Source of the DNA: an uncultured Bacilli bacterium
GTDB lineage: Bacteria; Bacillota_I; Bacilli_A; RF39; UBA660
Reading direction: 5' to 3'
DNA: 24,964 nt
Assembly: GCA_934091015.1 (NCBI GenBank)
Contig: CAKOKM010000018.1
Coordinates: 1-24,964 of the forward strand
Part shown: in pieces, positions 1 to 7,172 of the stretch
How the letters are laid out: each line of letters begins with the position of its first letter
Position numbering within the stretch: the first letter of the stretch is position 1
Position numbers and translations under genes: made by a program
Notes under the pieces: generated by a model
The model's database searches: none
What the model saw: only the letters and a program-made list of their open reading frames with translations
What the model was told of the DNA's origin: nothing

Positions 1-67
1 GCTCAGTCGGTAGAGCGCACGGCTGTTAACCGTTAGGTCGTAGGTTCGAGTCCTACATCGGGCGCCA
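1..67 (+). tRNA. tRNA-Asn (GTT), 5' end cut by window edge
   Basis: The window opens inside the tRNA at the D-stem. The anticodon loop CTGTTAA gives anticodon GTT (Asn). The T-arm GTAGG-TTCGAGT-CCTAC is intact, followed by the acceptor 3' strand, discriminator G and an encoded CCA at 65-67. About eight bases of the 5' acceptor strand lie outside the window. A hairpin terminator follows within 12 bases. Confidence 0.93.
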
Positions 68-78
68 TTTAGATTATT

Positions 79-102
79 AACAAGCATTTGCTTGTTTTTT
101 TA
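79..102 (+). terminator. Terminator after tRNA-Asn
   Basis: Perfect 7-bp stem AACAAGC / GCTTGTT (79-85 and 90-96) with a 4-base loop and a run of T's to 101. It directly follows the tRNA. Confidence 0.85.
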
Positions 103-116
103 TGCAATTAAAAAAA

Positions 117-356
117 TTATTTATTATCTTCAATAAATAATTCGTTTATATCAACATCCATAACTATAGCAAATCGCCAAAGTGTTCCTAAAGAAAATGT
201 TTGATGATTTTTACTTTCTATGTTAGAAATAAATTGAGTTGAATAAGACATTCTTTCAGCAACTTGGGCTTGAGTTAAACCTTTTTCTTTTCTAATTCTT
301 TTCATATTTTTGCTTACTACTTCATAAATATAGTTTTCATTTTCTCTGTCAAACAT
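117..356 (-). CDS. Small XRE-family (HTH_3) transcriptional regulator
   Basis: A 79-residue protein that is essentially one Cro/C1-type helix-turn-helix domain. Residues about 13-70 contain the typical pattern MKRIRKEKGLTQAQVAERM, then a recognition-helix stretch (STQFISNIESKN), then the LGTLWRFAIVMDVDINELF tail. An upstream in-frame ATG at 380 would give 87 residues, but the ATG at 356 has GAGGT seven bases before it, so I chose that start. It probably binds DNA as a dimer. A 15-bp palindrome at 411-425 upstream could be its operator. The gene is downstream of and co-oriented with ogt-tag, but 160 bases separate it from tag, so co-regulation is uncertain. Its target is unknown. Confidence 0.85.
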   Translation of the reverse strand: MFDRENENYIYEVVSKNMKRIRKEKGLTQAQVAERMSYSTQFISNIESKNHQTFSLGTLWRFAIVMDVDINELFIEDNK

Positions 357-410
357 AAATATTACCTCGTTTTCTAACATTATTTTATATTTAAACTTAA
401 GTTTTTGTTT

Positions 411-425
411 TACACTATTCGTGTA
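411..425. promoter_or_regulatory. Palindrome upstream of the XRE gene (candidate operator)
   Basis: TACAC-TATTC-GTGTA is a perfect 5-bp inverted repeat with a 5-base centre, 55 bases upstream of the regulator start. Only its plus-strand reading is followed by T's, and no plus-strand gene lies upstream, so an operator fits better than a terminator. This is an inference from position and symmetry. Confidence 0.3.
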
Positions 426-516
426 TTTTTAAAATTAGATATTTAAATATTTATGTTTTTATTTTTTTGAGATATTTAATTTAATTAAAAAACTTCACAT
501 AGATAGGCGTAAATTT

Positions 517-1056
517 TTATTTATGAAATAAAAAGCAATTCTCTTGATGAGAGTTAATTATACCAACTGCTTGAAGATAAGAATATATTATAGTTGTACC
601 AACAAATTTCATTCCTCTTTTGGTTAAATCTTTTGAAATATCGTCTGATAATTTTGATCTAGTGTCAGTACTATTATAATATATATTGCCATTTGTAAAT
701 GTTAATAAGTAATTATAGAATGAACCATATTCTTTAACTATTTGTTTAAATATTTTGCTATTATTAATACTTGCTTTTATTTTTTGTTTGTTTCTAATAA
801 TATCTTTGTTTTGAATTAGTTCTTCAATTTTAATATCGTCATAATTGCATACTTTATTTATATCAAAATTATCGTATGCTTTTTTAAAAGATTCTCTTTT
901 ATTTAATACACATTCCCAAGATAAACCAGCTTGAAATGATTCAAGAATTAACATTTCATAAAGATAATTATCGTTTGTGTTAAGAATGCCCCATTCTTCA
1001 TCATGATATTTTATATATAATGGATTTTTTAAATTACACCAATTACATCTATTCAT
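517..1056 (-). CDS. tag: DNA-3-methyladenine glycosylase I
   Basis: A 179-residue protein that excises N3-methyladenine from alkylated DNA as the first step of base excision repair. The N-terminal signature is RCNWC...PLYIKYHDEEWG. The zinc-snap residues correspond to Cys4, His18, His170 and Cys174 (the last two in SHQENC), matching the Cys-His-His-Cys set of the E. coli enzyme. Glu39 in LILESFQAGLSW is the expected base-recognition acid. Length is normal for the family. Its start codon overlaps the TGA stop of the upstream ogt gene as ATGA, so the two are translationally coupled and form an alkylation-repair pair: one protein removes methylated bases, the other directly reverses O6-methylguanine. 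Confidence 0.95.
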   Translation of the reverse strand: MNRCNWCNLKNPLYIKYHDEEWGILNTNDNYLYEMLILESFQAGLSWECVLNKRESFKKAYDNFDINKVCNYDDIKIEELIQNKDIIRNKQKIKASINNSKIFKQIVKEYGSFYNYLLTFTNGNIYYNSTDTRSKLSDDISKDLTKRGMKFVGTTIIYSYLQAVGIINSHQENCFLFHK

Positions 1057-1586
1057 TTGTTTTTCCTCTTCTTTGGTAATTTATAATTTTGAATATCTAT
1101 TTTTTCAAGTTCTAATAGTTTTATTTTATTGGCAATTCCACCACCATAACCAGTTAATTGTTTATTTTGTCCTACTACTCTATGGCACGGTATTATTAAA
1201 CAAATAGGATTTCGCCCTACAGCACCGCCAACAGCTTGGCTAGACATTTTGTTAATATGTTTCTTTTTAACAATTTTATTTGCAATATCTCCATAAGTTA
1301 TAACCTCACCGTAAGGAATTGGTTTGATATATTCAATTACTTCTCTAGTAAAATCAGATATATTTTCTAATTTATATTTTGGGGTAAAAGTTGGTTTTTT
1401 TCCACTAAAATAGATGTCTAACCATTTAAATGTTTCATTAAATATAGGTAACTCTTTAGTAATATTTTTTTCTTTAAATTTGTTAGAATATGGAGAATTT
1501 GAAAATATTAAGCCAGTTAAATATTCTCCATCGCTTATCAAAGTCATTTGACCTAGTGGTGAGTTGTATATTTTTTGATAGTGCAT
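1053..1586 (-). CDS. ogt: Methylated-DNA--protein-cysteine methyltransferase
   Basis: A 177-residue suicide alkyltransferase that moves the O6-alkyl group of guanine to its own cysteine. The active-site motif IIPCHRVVG places the acceptor at Cys134. The DNA-binding helix-turn-helix is in GEVITYGDIANKI...SSQAVGGAVGRNP (about 93-127), and the N-terminal third is the variable ribonuclease-H-like domain. An AAGGAA site precedes the ATG at 1586 by about 8 bases. It is the first gene of a two-gene operon with tag and ends in TGA inside the tag start codon, which shows that UGA is a stop in this organism. No Ada-type regulatory domain is present. Confidence 0.95.
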   Translation of the reverse strand: MHYQKIYNSPLGQMTLISDGEYLTGLIFSNSPYSNKFKEKNITKELPIFNETFKWLDIYFSGKKPTFTPKYKLENISDFTREVIEYIKPIPYGEVITYGDIANKIVKKKHINKMSSQAVGGAVGRNPICLIIPCHRVVGQNKQLTGYGGGIANKIKLLELEKIDIQNYKLPKKRKNK

Positions 1587-1796
1587 AAAAAACGTTCCTT
1601 TCCATTTTACTCCAATTAATTTCCATCTATATTTATTTTAACATTAATATTTTACAATATGTAGTTTTTTAAATGTTTGTTTATAATATGAATTTATAAA
1701 AAATTTAAAGTATATTTTTTATTATAATTTTATAAATTTTTGTTAATCCATTCGCAGCATTTATCCAATGTTACATCTTTATTTAATTTATAATCA

Positions 1797-2135
1797 TTAA
1801 TTATTAAAGAATTAAAAAGCAATTATAGCATTAATTCGATTGATGAAATTATTAATGATTTTAAATTAGATAGAATGAGTGAAATAGAAAGAATGGTTTC
1901 CATCTGTCCATCATCATTTTACAATTATGTAGAACAAGATAAAATTGATAATTTTTCTAAAGAAGACTTACCTATAAAAACAAAGGGAAAAAAGTAGAAC
2001 GAAAAGAAAACTGCTAAATATGATCCTAAAAGCAAAAGTATTGAAGAAAGACCTTTTAAGCCTGAGAATAGTTGCGAATTTGGTCACTGGGAAGGAGTTA
2101 CAATTGTTGGATATGTAATAGGAAATGCTGGATGA
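1797..2135 (+). pseudogene. IS30-family transposase remnant
   Basis: Reading the plus strand in frame from about 1797 gives a 112-codon stretch matching the middle of IS30-type transposases: SINSIDEI, CPSSFYNYVE, FSKEDLP, KGKK, then SIEERPFKPENSCEFGHWEG. It has an internal TAG at 1995-1997 and ends at TGA 2133-2135, just after the GHWE block where the first catalytic Asp of the DDE triad is expected. That Asp position now reads Val (GHWEGVT instead of GHWExDT). The N-terminal HTH and most of the catalytic core are missing and no terminal repeats are evident. It is dead, and marks an old insertion and deletion site next to the intact epimerase-like gene. Confidence 0.8.
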
Positions 2136-2177
2136 AATTTAGATGTTTTAAATTAGTAATAAAATTTGTCAAAAAGA

Positions 2178-2186
2178 TGGTATAAT
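2178..2186 (+). promoter_or_regulatory. Extended -10 promoter of the epimerase-like gene
   Basis: TGGTATAAT, a TGn-extended perfect -10, lies 57 bases before the chosen start. No good -35 is placed 17 bases upstream (AATAAA), which is usual for extended -10 promoters. Confidence 0.5.
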
Positions 2187-2243
2187 TATATTAGAAAGAG
2201 ATTAGATTTATTTTTTAGAATGGAGTGGTAGGTGATAAATATT

Positions 2244-3242
2244 GTGAAAAAAATCTATATATTAACAGGAGCAAATGGTTTTTTAGGCAATAACATCATA
2301 AGAAAGTTAGAACAAGATGCTGATAATGAAATTAGGGCTTTTGTATTAAAAGGCGATTCTATTAAATCACTTGAAGGATTAAAATGTAAAATCTACTATG
2401 GTGATGTAACTAAAAAAGAAACTTTATCATTAATTTTTGAAAATACTGATGGAAAAGAAGTTTTTGTAATTCATTGTGCTGCAGTAGTATATATAAAATC
2501 AAAATACAATCCACTTGTTTATAATGTTAATGTTAATGGAACTAAAAATATAGTAGATAAGGTAATAGAGTCTAAAGCAAAACTTATCTATATTAGTAGT
2601 GTTCATGCAATCCCTGAGCAACCTAACAATGAATTAATAACAGAAATAACTAATTTTAACCCTGATAATGTTGAGGGATTATATGCAAAAACAAAAGCAG
2701 AAGCTGCGAAGTTTGTAATTGATGCAGTAAAGGGTAAAAATTTGAATGCTTGTATTATTCATCCATCTGGTATTATAGGTCCAAATGATTTTGGCAATAG
2801 TCACTTAACACAATTAATAAAAGAAGTTGCAAGTGGCAAATTATTTGCTTGTGTAAAAGGTGGATATGATTTTGTTGATGTAAGAGATGTAGCAGATGGT
2901 GTTATTAGTGCTTGTAAAAATGGTGCTAATGGTGAATGCTATATCTTATCTAATAGATATATAGCAATAAAAGAATTATGCGATTTAATTTGTGATGTGC
3001 AAGGAAGAAAAAAGATTAAAATGGTATTACCAATAGGTCTTGCAAAATTAATAGCACCTTTTTTTGAAGTATATTATAATTTAAAGAAACAAACTCCACT
3101 TTTTACAAAGTATTCACTATATACATTATCTTCTAATGCTAATTTTAGTAATGAAAAAGCTAAAGAAAAGTTGGAATTTAAAAACAGAAATATTAAAGAT
3201 ACAATAAAGGATACTGTTGAGTGGATGAATAAAAATAAATAA
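2244..3242 (+). CDS. NAD(P)-dependent epimerase/dehydratase-like protein (extended SDR)
   Basis: A 332-residue Rossmann-fold oxidoreductase of the extended short-chain dehydrogenase/reductase class, related to dihydroflavonol-reductase-like and sugar-nucleotide epimerase proteins. The nucleotide-binding motif TGANGFLG is at residues 8-15, catalytic Ser in ISSVHA (about 118-119), and YAKTK gives Tyr147 and Lys151. HPSGIIGPND and DFVDVRDVADG follow the usual order of the family. I chose the GTG at 2244 because AGGTGAT sits seven bases before it and the protein then begins MKKIYILTGANG. An earlier GTG at 2232 has GGAG upstream and would add four residues. Substrate is not predictable. It stands alone between decayed genes, yet its reading frame and motifs are intact. 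Confidence 0.85.
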   Translation: MKKIYILTGANGFLGNNIIRKLEQDADNEIRAFVLKGDSIKSLEGLKCKIYYGDVTKKETLSLIFENTDGKEVFVIHCAAVVYIKSKYNPLVYNVNVNGTKNIVDKVIESKAKLIYISSVHAIPEQPNNELITEITNFNPDNVEGLYAKTKAEAAKFVIDAVKGKNLNACIIHPSGIIGPNDFGNSHLTQLIKEVASGKLFACVKGGYDFVDVRDVADGVISACKNGANGECYILSNRYIAIKELCDLICDVQGRKKIKMVLPIGLAKLIAPFFEVYYNLKKQTPLFTKYSLYTLSSNANFSNEKAKEKLEFKNRNIKDTIKDTVEWMNKNK

Positions 3243-3278
3243 GAATACAAATTGCAATTTCAAAGTGAGATGTAAAGG

Positions 3279-3518
3279 GTGAAGAAGAAAGGAATCATAA
3301 ACTTAGTAGCCATTATTTTATTAGTCTTATTGTTCCCAATTAGAAATCAGTTAAAAGATATTGTCAAAGTAGAATATAAGGCATTAGTTTAAAAAGTGTC
3401 GAAAGCGAAAAAACTAATTTCAAAAGAGGAAATGGAACAAGAAGGAAAAATAAAGGAATACGATCATGGAATTATTATAGAAATACTAGGATTTGAAATT
3501 TATAATTATGTTAAGTAA
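3279..3518 (+). pseudogene. Small membrane-anchored protein gene interrupted by one TAA
   Basis: One frame of 79 codons runs from GTG 3279 to TAA 3516-3518 with a single internal TAA at 3390-3392. The first part reads MKKKGIINLVAIILLVLLFPIRNQLKD...VEYKALV, a lipoprotein-like or signal-anchor start. The second part reads KVSKAKKLISKEEMEQ...GIIIEILGFEIYNYVK. From memory of small Firmicute secreted proteins of the 'LFPI...VEYKALLYxV...GxEIxILGFxVYxN' type, the internal stop falls where Tyr is usual (TAT to TAA). The family function is not known to me. Either it is a recent nonsense pseudogene or a truncated 37-residue peptide is still made. Confidence 0.6.
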
Positions 3519-3539
3519 ATTGGTGAAAATTATTAAAAA

Positions 3540-3920
3540 ATGATAAAAAAAGAAAATAAGGCATTTAAGAACTACTACGTTTATGAAATGATTCTTATAT
3601 TGTTGTTAGCAATTATAGTTATACCAAATATTATACTAACAATAAATAACATGTTCCCATATAATATAACAATCATTAATACACTTTTAATTATTATTGT
3701 AGCACTTCCTATTATAGTGCTTGATATAAAGAACGATTTAGATATTAAAAATATACATTAATATTATTTAAAGGAAAAGAAAATACCAGAATACAAAGAC
3801 AAAACAAAAATTTCAAATGTATGCCTATTAATTAGCATAGTAGTTTTAATTGATTTGGCAATTTTAATAATAACAAATAGTACAAAAACTGAAATTTATG
3901 TAAAATTGAAAACAAATTAG
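3540..3920 (+). pseudogene. Small multi-TM membrane protein gene interrupted by one TAA
   Basis: The frame opened by ATG 3540 encodes 73 residues with two hydrophobic segments (about 16-36 and 43-62), then TAA at 3759-3761. The same frame stays open for another 52 codons to TAG 3918-3920 and encodes a charged linker (YYLKEKKIPEYKDKTK) and a third hydrophobic segment (VCLLISIVVLIDLAILII). That suggests an original protein of about 126 residues with three or more TM segments. The nearest Shine-Dalgarno-like sequence (GGTGA) is too far from the ATG to be convincing. I do not recognise the family. It follows another singly broken small membrane-protein gene by 21 bases, so the two probably decayed together. 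Confidence 0.5.
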
Positions 3921-4161
3921 TCATTACTACTAATAAGATGGTAATAACATTGAAACACAATATGAAATGTTTGATAAATTTAAAATAATGGGTAATGAAT
4001 TTGTTAACGTTAAATGTCCAAATAGAAATGCACCATCACTTGGTTTAGTTCTTTTGTTTCTTTATTTAACATGAATTTGGCTCCTATTTAACAAAAAAAC
4101 TAACTATTTCTAGTTAGCATTTATTACTCTCAGAAGTCAATTTCCGAGTTTCTTATCAATC
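3921..4161. other. Gene-free stretch with gene or IS remnants
   Basis: No intact gene is visible. The plus strand holds a fragment open in one frame (about 3943-4072, ending VKCPNRNAPSLG-LVLLFLYLT). The minus strand holds a 20-codon open frame (4010-4072, MLNKETKELNQVMVHFYLDI) with AGGAG eight bases before its ATG. Neither is recognisable. Both look like debris and overlap each other. The tRNA-Gly terminator lies at 4093-4117. Confidence 0.4.
4093..4117 (-). terminator. Terminator of tRNA-Gly
   Basis: Perfect 7-bp stem CTAACTA / TAGTTAG (4100-4106 and 4111-4117) with a 4-base loop. Read on the minus strand it is followed by seven T's. It lies 45 bases beyond the tRNA-Gly 3' end. Confidence 0.8.
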
Positions 4162-4235
<74 letters not shown>

Positions 4236-4250
4236 GTCAAATACAAACTA

Positions 4251-4280
4251 ATTATATAATAAATTAGAATGTATTTGCAA
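4251..4280 (-). promoter_or_regulatory. Promoter of tRNA-Gly
   Basis: On the minus strand TTGCAA (4275-4280) is followed by an 18-base spacer and a perfect TATAAT (4251-4256), placing the start site about 10 bases before the mature tRNA. Confidence 0.7.
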
Positions 4281-4290
4281 GTGTTTTTTG

Positions 4291-6414
4291 CTATTTTATT
4301 AAAGAAAGCTGAACTTTTCCTTTATTTTTGTCAATATCTGATATATAAACAGTTAAAATATCTCCTACACTAACAATGTCTTTAGGATCTTTAACAAAGT
4401 TTTTGCTCATTTTAGAAATGTGTAATAATCCATCATCATGTAAACCAATATCTACAAATGCTCCAAATGAAGCAACATTTCTAACTGTTCCTTTTAATTC
4501 CATCCCAATAGATAAATCATCAATTGTTAAAATATCACTTCTTAAAATTGTTTCTGGGGCTTCACTTCTAGGATCTAATCCGGGATTTTTTAATTCTTTA
4601 ATTATATCAGTTACTGTATAAATATCTGAATTTAATTCTTTTGTTAATTTTTCTAAATCAATATTTTCCAGTTTATGTTTAAACTCTTCTGTTTTAATAT
4701 CTTTGATATCCAAATTTAATAACTTTAATAATTTACTTGTTAATTCATAACTTTCGGGGTGAATTCCTGTATTATCTAGGGGACTCGCACTATTATTAAT
4801 TCTTAAGAAACCTACACATTGTTCATAGACTTTATCAGTTGTTAATTTTTTAATTTCTTCTCTTGATGTAAATTCTTTTTTCTCTTTAAATTTTTGAATT
4901 TTATTAATTACAGTAGTAGTTAAACCTGATACATATTTTAAAATAAAGTTTGAAGCAGTATTAATGTTTACTCCTACCTCGTTTACAACTTTTGATACTG
5001 TATTATCTAAGCTTTCAGTTAGTTTTTTAGAGTTTACATCATGTTGATATTCTCCTACACCAATACTTTTAGGATCTATTTTTACAAGTTCTGAAAGTGG
5101 GTCAATAACTCTTCTTCCAATACTTACTGCACTTCTTTCTTGAACTTCATAATCAGGAAATTCTCTTTGGGCTTCTTTACTGGCAGAGTAAACGCTTGCT
5201 CCTGCTTCACTAACTATTGTATAATAAACGTCTTTTAAATTCTTAATAGTGTTTGCTACAAATTCTTCACTTTCTCGTGATGCTGTACCATTACCAATAG
5301 CAATTAAATTAATATTATAAGTTTTAATTAAGTTAAGTAATTTAATTCTTGATGCTTCTTTTTCATTTTTAGGTTCATGTGGATATATTACATCTTTATG
5401 TAAAACATTTCCTTTTTCATCTAAACAGGCTAGTTTACAACCAGTTCTAAATGCTGGGTCAAATCCAAGAACACGATATCCTTTAACAGGTCTAGTCATA
5501 AGAAGATTTTCTAAGTTATCTTTAAATACTTCGATAGCGTTATCTTCTGATTTTTCAGTTAATTCACTTCTTACATCTCTTTCAATTGATGGATATATTA
5601 ATCTTTTTAGGGCATCTTTTATAGCGTCATTAACATAATCTACAACAAATGATTCTTTATTTTTAATAATTTTATTAGATAAAAAGTTAAAAATATAATC
5701 ATTATCATAATCTAATTTAACTGATATAACATTTTCCTTCTCAGCTCTATTAATTGCTAAAACACGATATGGTTTAATGTATTTAACTTTTTCAGTAAAG
5801 TCATAGTATATTTCATATGTTTTCTTTTCGTCAACGGCATTTTTCTTTATTTTAGATACAATTGATGCATTATTCCAAATATAATTTCTAACGAATTTAC
5901 GATAATAAGCATTATCACTAATCCATTCACTAATAATATATTTAGCGTTTTCTAGGGCAATATCTTTTTCAACATTAGGAACGATACCACATAATGATTC
6001 TAAACTTCCTTTAGTAGGAAATGCCATAATTGCTTTAGCTAAAGGTTCTAATCCCATTTTAATTGCTTCAGTAGCTTTTGTTTTCTTCTTTTCCTTATAT
6101 GGCAAGTATATATCTTCTACTTCTACTAATTTAGTACAATTTAAGATATTCTTTTTTATTTCATCAGTAAGCATACCTTTTTCATCAATTAATCTTATAA
6201 CTGTTTCTTTTCTTTCCATTAAGTTGTTATAATAACGATATTTTTCTTCTATTTTGGCTATTTGATTTTCATCTAATGCGCCGGTGGCTTCTTTACGATA
6301 TCTTGCAATAAAGGGAATTGTTGATCCTTCTTCTAAAAGGGTTAATACTGCCTTTATTTGATTTATTTTAATATTAAGTTCACTACTTAATTCTTCTATT
6401 ACTATTTCATTCAT
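4291..6414 (-). CDS. tex: Tex-family transcription accessory / S1 RNA-binding protein
   Basis: A 707-residue Tex protein, a cytoplasmic nucleic-acid-binding protein conserved across bacteria and related to eukaryotic Spt6. The order of domains is complete: N-terminal helical Tex domain with the STIPFIARYRKEATGALDE signature (about 31-50); YqgF/RuvC-like domain starting VLGFDPAFRTG (about 312 on) and including IAIGNGTASRE; helix-hairpin-helix region around GVNINTASNFILKYVSGL; and a C-terminal S1 domain (about 635-705, GMELKGTVRNVASFGAFVDIG). Length is near the family norm. GAGGT precedes the ATG by eight bases. It is monocistronic, bounded by a terminator upstream and the tRNA-Gly unit downstream. 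A TACAAT box at 6434-6439 is a possible -10 without a convincing -35. Its precise role in vivo is unclear even in model species. Confidence 0.96.
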   Translation of the reverse strand: MNEIVIEELSSELNIKINQIKAVLTLLEEGSTIPFIARYRKEATGALDENQIAKIEEKYRYYNNLMERKETVIRLIDEKGMLTDEIKKNILNCTKLVEVEDIYLPYKEKKKTKATEAIKMGLEPLAKAIMAFPTKGSLESLCGIVPNVEKDIALENAKYIISEWISDNAYYRKFVRNYIWNNASIVSKIKKNAVDEKKTYEIYYDFTEKVKYIKPYRVLAINRAEKENVISVKLDYDNDYIFNFLSNKIIKNKESFVVDYVNDAIKDALKRLIYPSIERDVRSELTEKSEDNAIEVFKDNLENLLMTRPVKGYRVLGFDPAFRTGCKLACLDEKGNVLHKDVIYPHEPKNEKEASRIKLLNLIKTYNINLIAIGNGTASRESEEFVANTIKNLKDVYYTIVSEAGASVYSASKEAQREFPDYEVQERSAVSIGRRVIDPLSELVKIDPKSIGVGEYQHDVNSKKLTESLDNTVSKVVNEVGVNINTASNFILKYVSGLTTTVINKIQKFKEKKEFTSREEIKKLTTDKVYEQCVGFLRINNSASPLDNTGIHPESYELTSKLLKLLNLDIKDIKTEEFKHKLENIDLEKLTKELNSDIYTVTDIIKELKNPGLDPRSEAPETILRSDILTIDDLSIGMELKGTVRNVASFGAFVDIGLHDDGLLHISKMSKNFVKDPKDIVSVGDILTVYISDIDKNKGKVQLSLIK

Positions 6415-6442
6415 ATTTTACCTCACTTTATCTATTGTAACA

Positions 6443-6467
6443 TAAAAAAAGAGATTTTAGTCTCTTT
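6443..6467 (-). terminator. Terminator of the ABC exporter operon
   Basis: Perfect 7-bp stem AAAGAGA / TCTCTTT (6448-6454 and 6461-6467) with T's following in the minus-strand reading. It separates the 6551-9165 operon from tex. Confidence 0.75.
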
Positions 6468-6550
6468 CTAATCAATAAATTTAAAAGATTTAATTTAAAA
6501 TTTTACAATTTTATTTTTAACATGAATTTATTTATATAATTTGTTAGATT

Positions 6551-7171
6551 TTAAATTTTAGTTAATATGTAATATGATAATAAAGATATCAATGTTGGAA
6601 TAAATATAACTACTAATACTTTTACAATAGTTACTATTATTATTAATTTAGGAGAAAAACCTAAATATTTATATAATAAATTAGTCTTTTTTTCATCTGT
6701 TATAATATTTGACAATGTTAAAATAATAACAATGAATGCAACGAATGTAATAACATAAATAAATATCATTGTATATTCTAGTTGATTGCCTATATCAAGA
6801 TAACTCTCCTGTTCAAATTTAGTATCTATTTTCATCTTTACATCGTGATTTTTTATTTCTTTAATTGTTACACTTAACTTATTAGCAAAATCATAATAAT
6901 GTCGTAAATAAAATATATATTCATATTTATACATGTCTTCATTTATTTCTTTTCTATTAATATTTATAATATTTTTATCTTTTATTAAATATTCATCCGC
7001 TATTTTATCTGATTTGATAATAAAATAGGTATCCCTATAATTACTATCATATTCTTTGAATAAATTATAACGATAAGATAATATTAGAGAAATTAATAAT
7101 AATAAAATTGAATAAATTAATAAATATATTTTGGTTGTTTTTTTTCTTAAAAAGTTTTTATACTTTAACAT
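6551..7171 (-). CDS. Short FtsX/MacB-like ABC permease subunit (3 TM)
   Basis: A 206-residue membrane protein. It has one N-terminal TM (about 14-33), an extracytoplasmic domain of about 90 residues, then two long hydrophobic segments (about 133-155 and 174-204) linked by an FtsX-like KTNLLYKYLGFSPK loop. Compared with a MacB-type permease it lacks the fourth TM. Codons after its TAA stay open for 15 more residues, so a recent C-terminal truncation is possible. It starts one base after the stop of the larger permease, with its ribosome binding site inside that gene, so the two are translationally coupled. The two permeases together have seven TM segments and 645 residues, about the size of the single 7-TM proteins of lactococcin-972-type loci. 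That comparison is by size and topology only. Confidence 0.7.
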   Translation of the reverse strand: MLKYKNFLRKKTTKIYLLIYSILLLLISLILSYRYNLFKEYDSNYRDTYFIIKSDKIADEYLIKDKNIININRKEINEDMYKYEYIFYLRHYYDFANKLSVTIKEIKNHDVKMKIDTKFEQESYLDIGNQLEYTMIFIYVITFVAFIVIILTLSNIITDEKKTNLLYKYLGFSPKLIIIVTIVKVLVVIFIPTLISLLSYYILTKI

Positions 7172-7172
7172 A

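Noticed and set aside
1053..1586. Possibility that UGA encodes Trp (mycoplasma code)
   Set aside because: ogt and the 52-residue gene at 24480 both end in TGA at ATGA overlaps, and Trp positions in conserved motifs (for example YHDEEWG, GLSW) use TGG.
1739..1820. Minus-strand fragment reading NDYKLNKDVTLDKCCEWINKNL before a stop
   Set aside because: About 30 codons between stops with no start or ribosome binding site; protein-like but too short to assign, and it overlaps the IS30 reading on the other strand.
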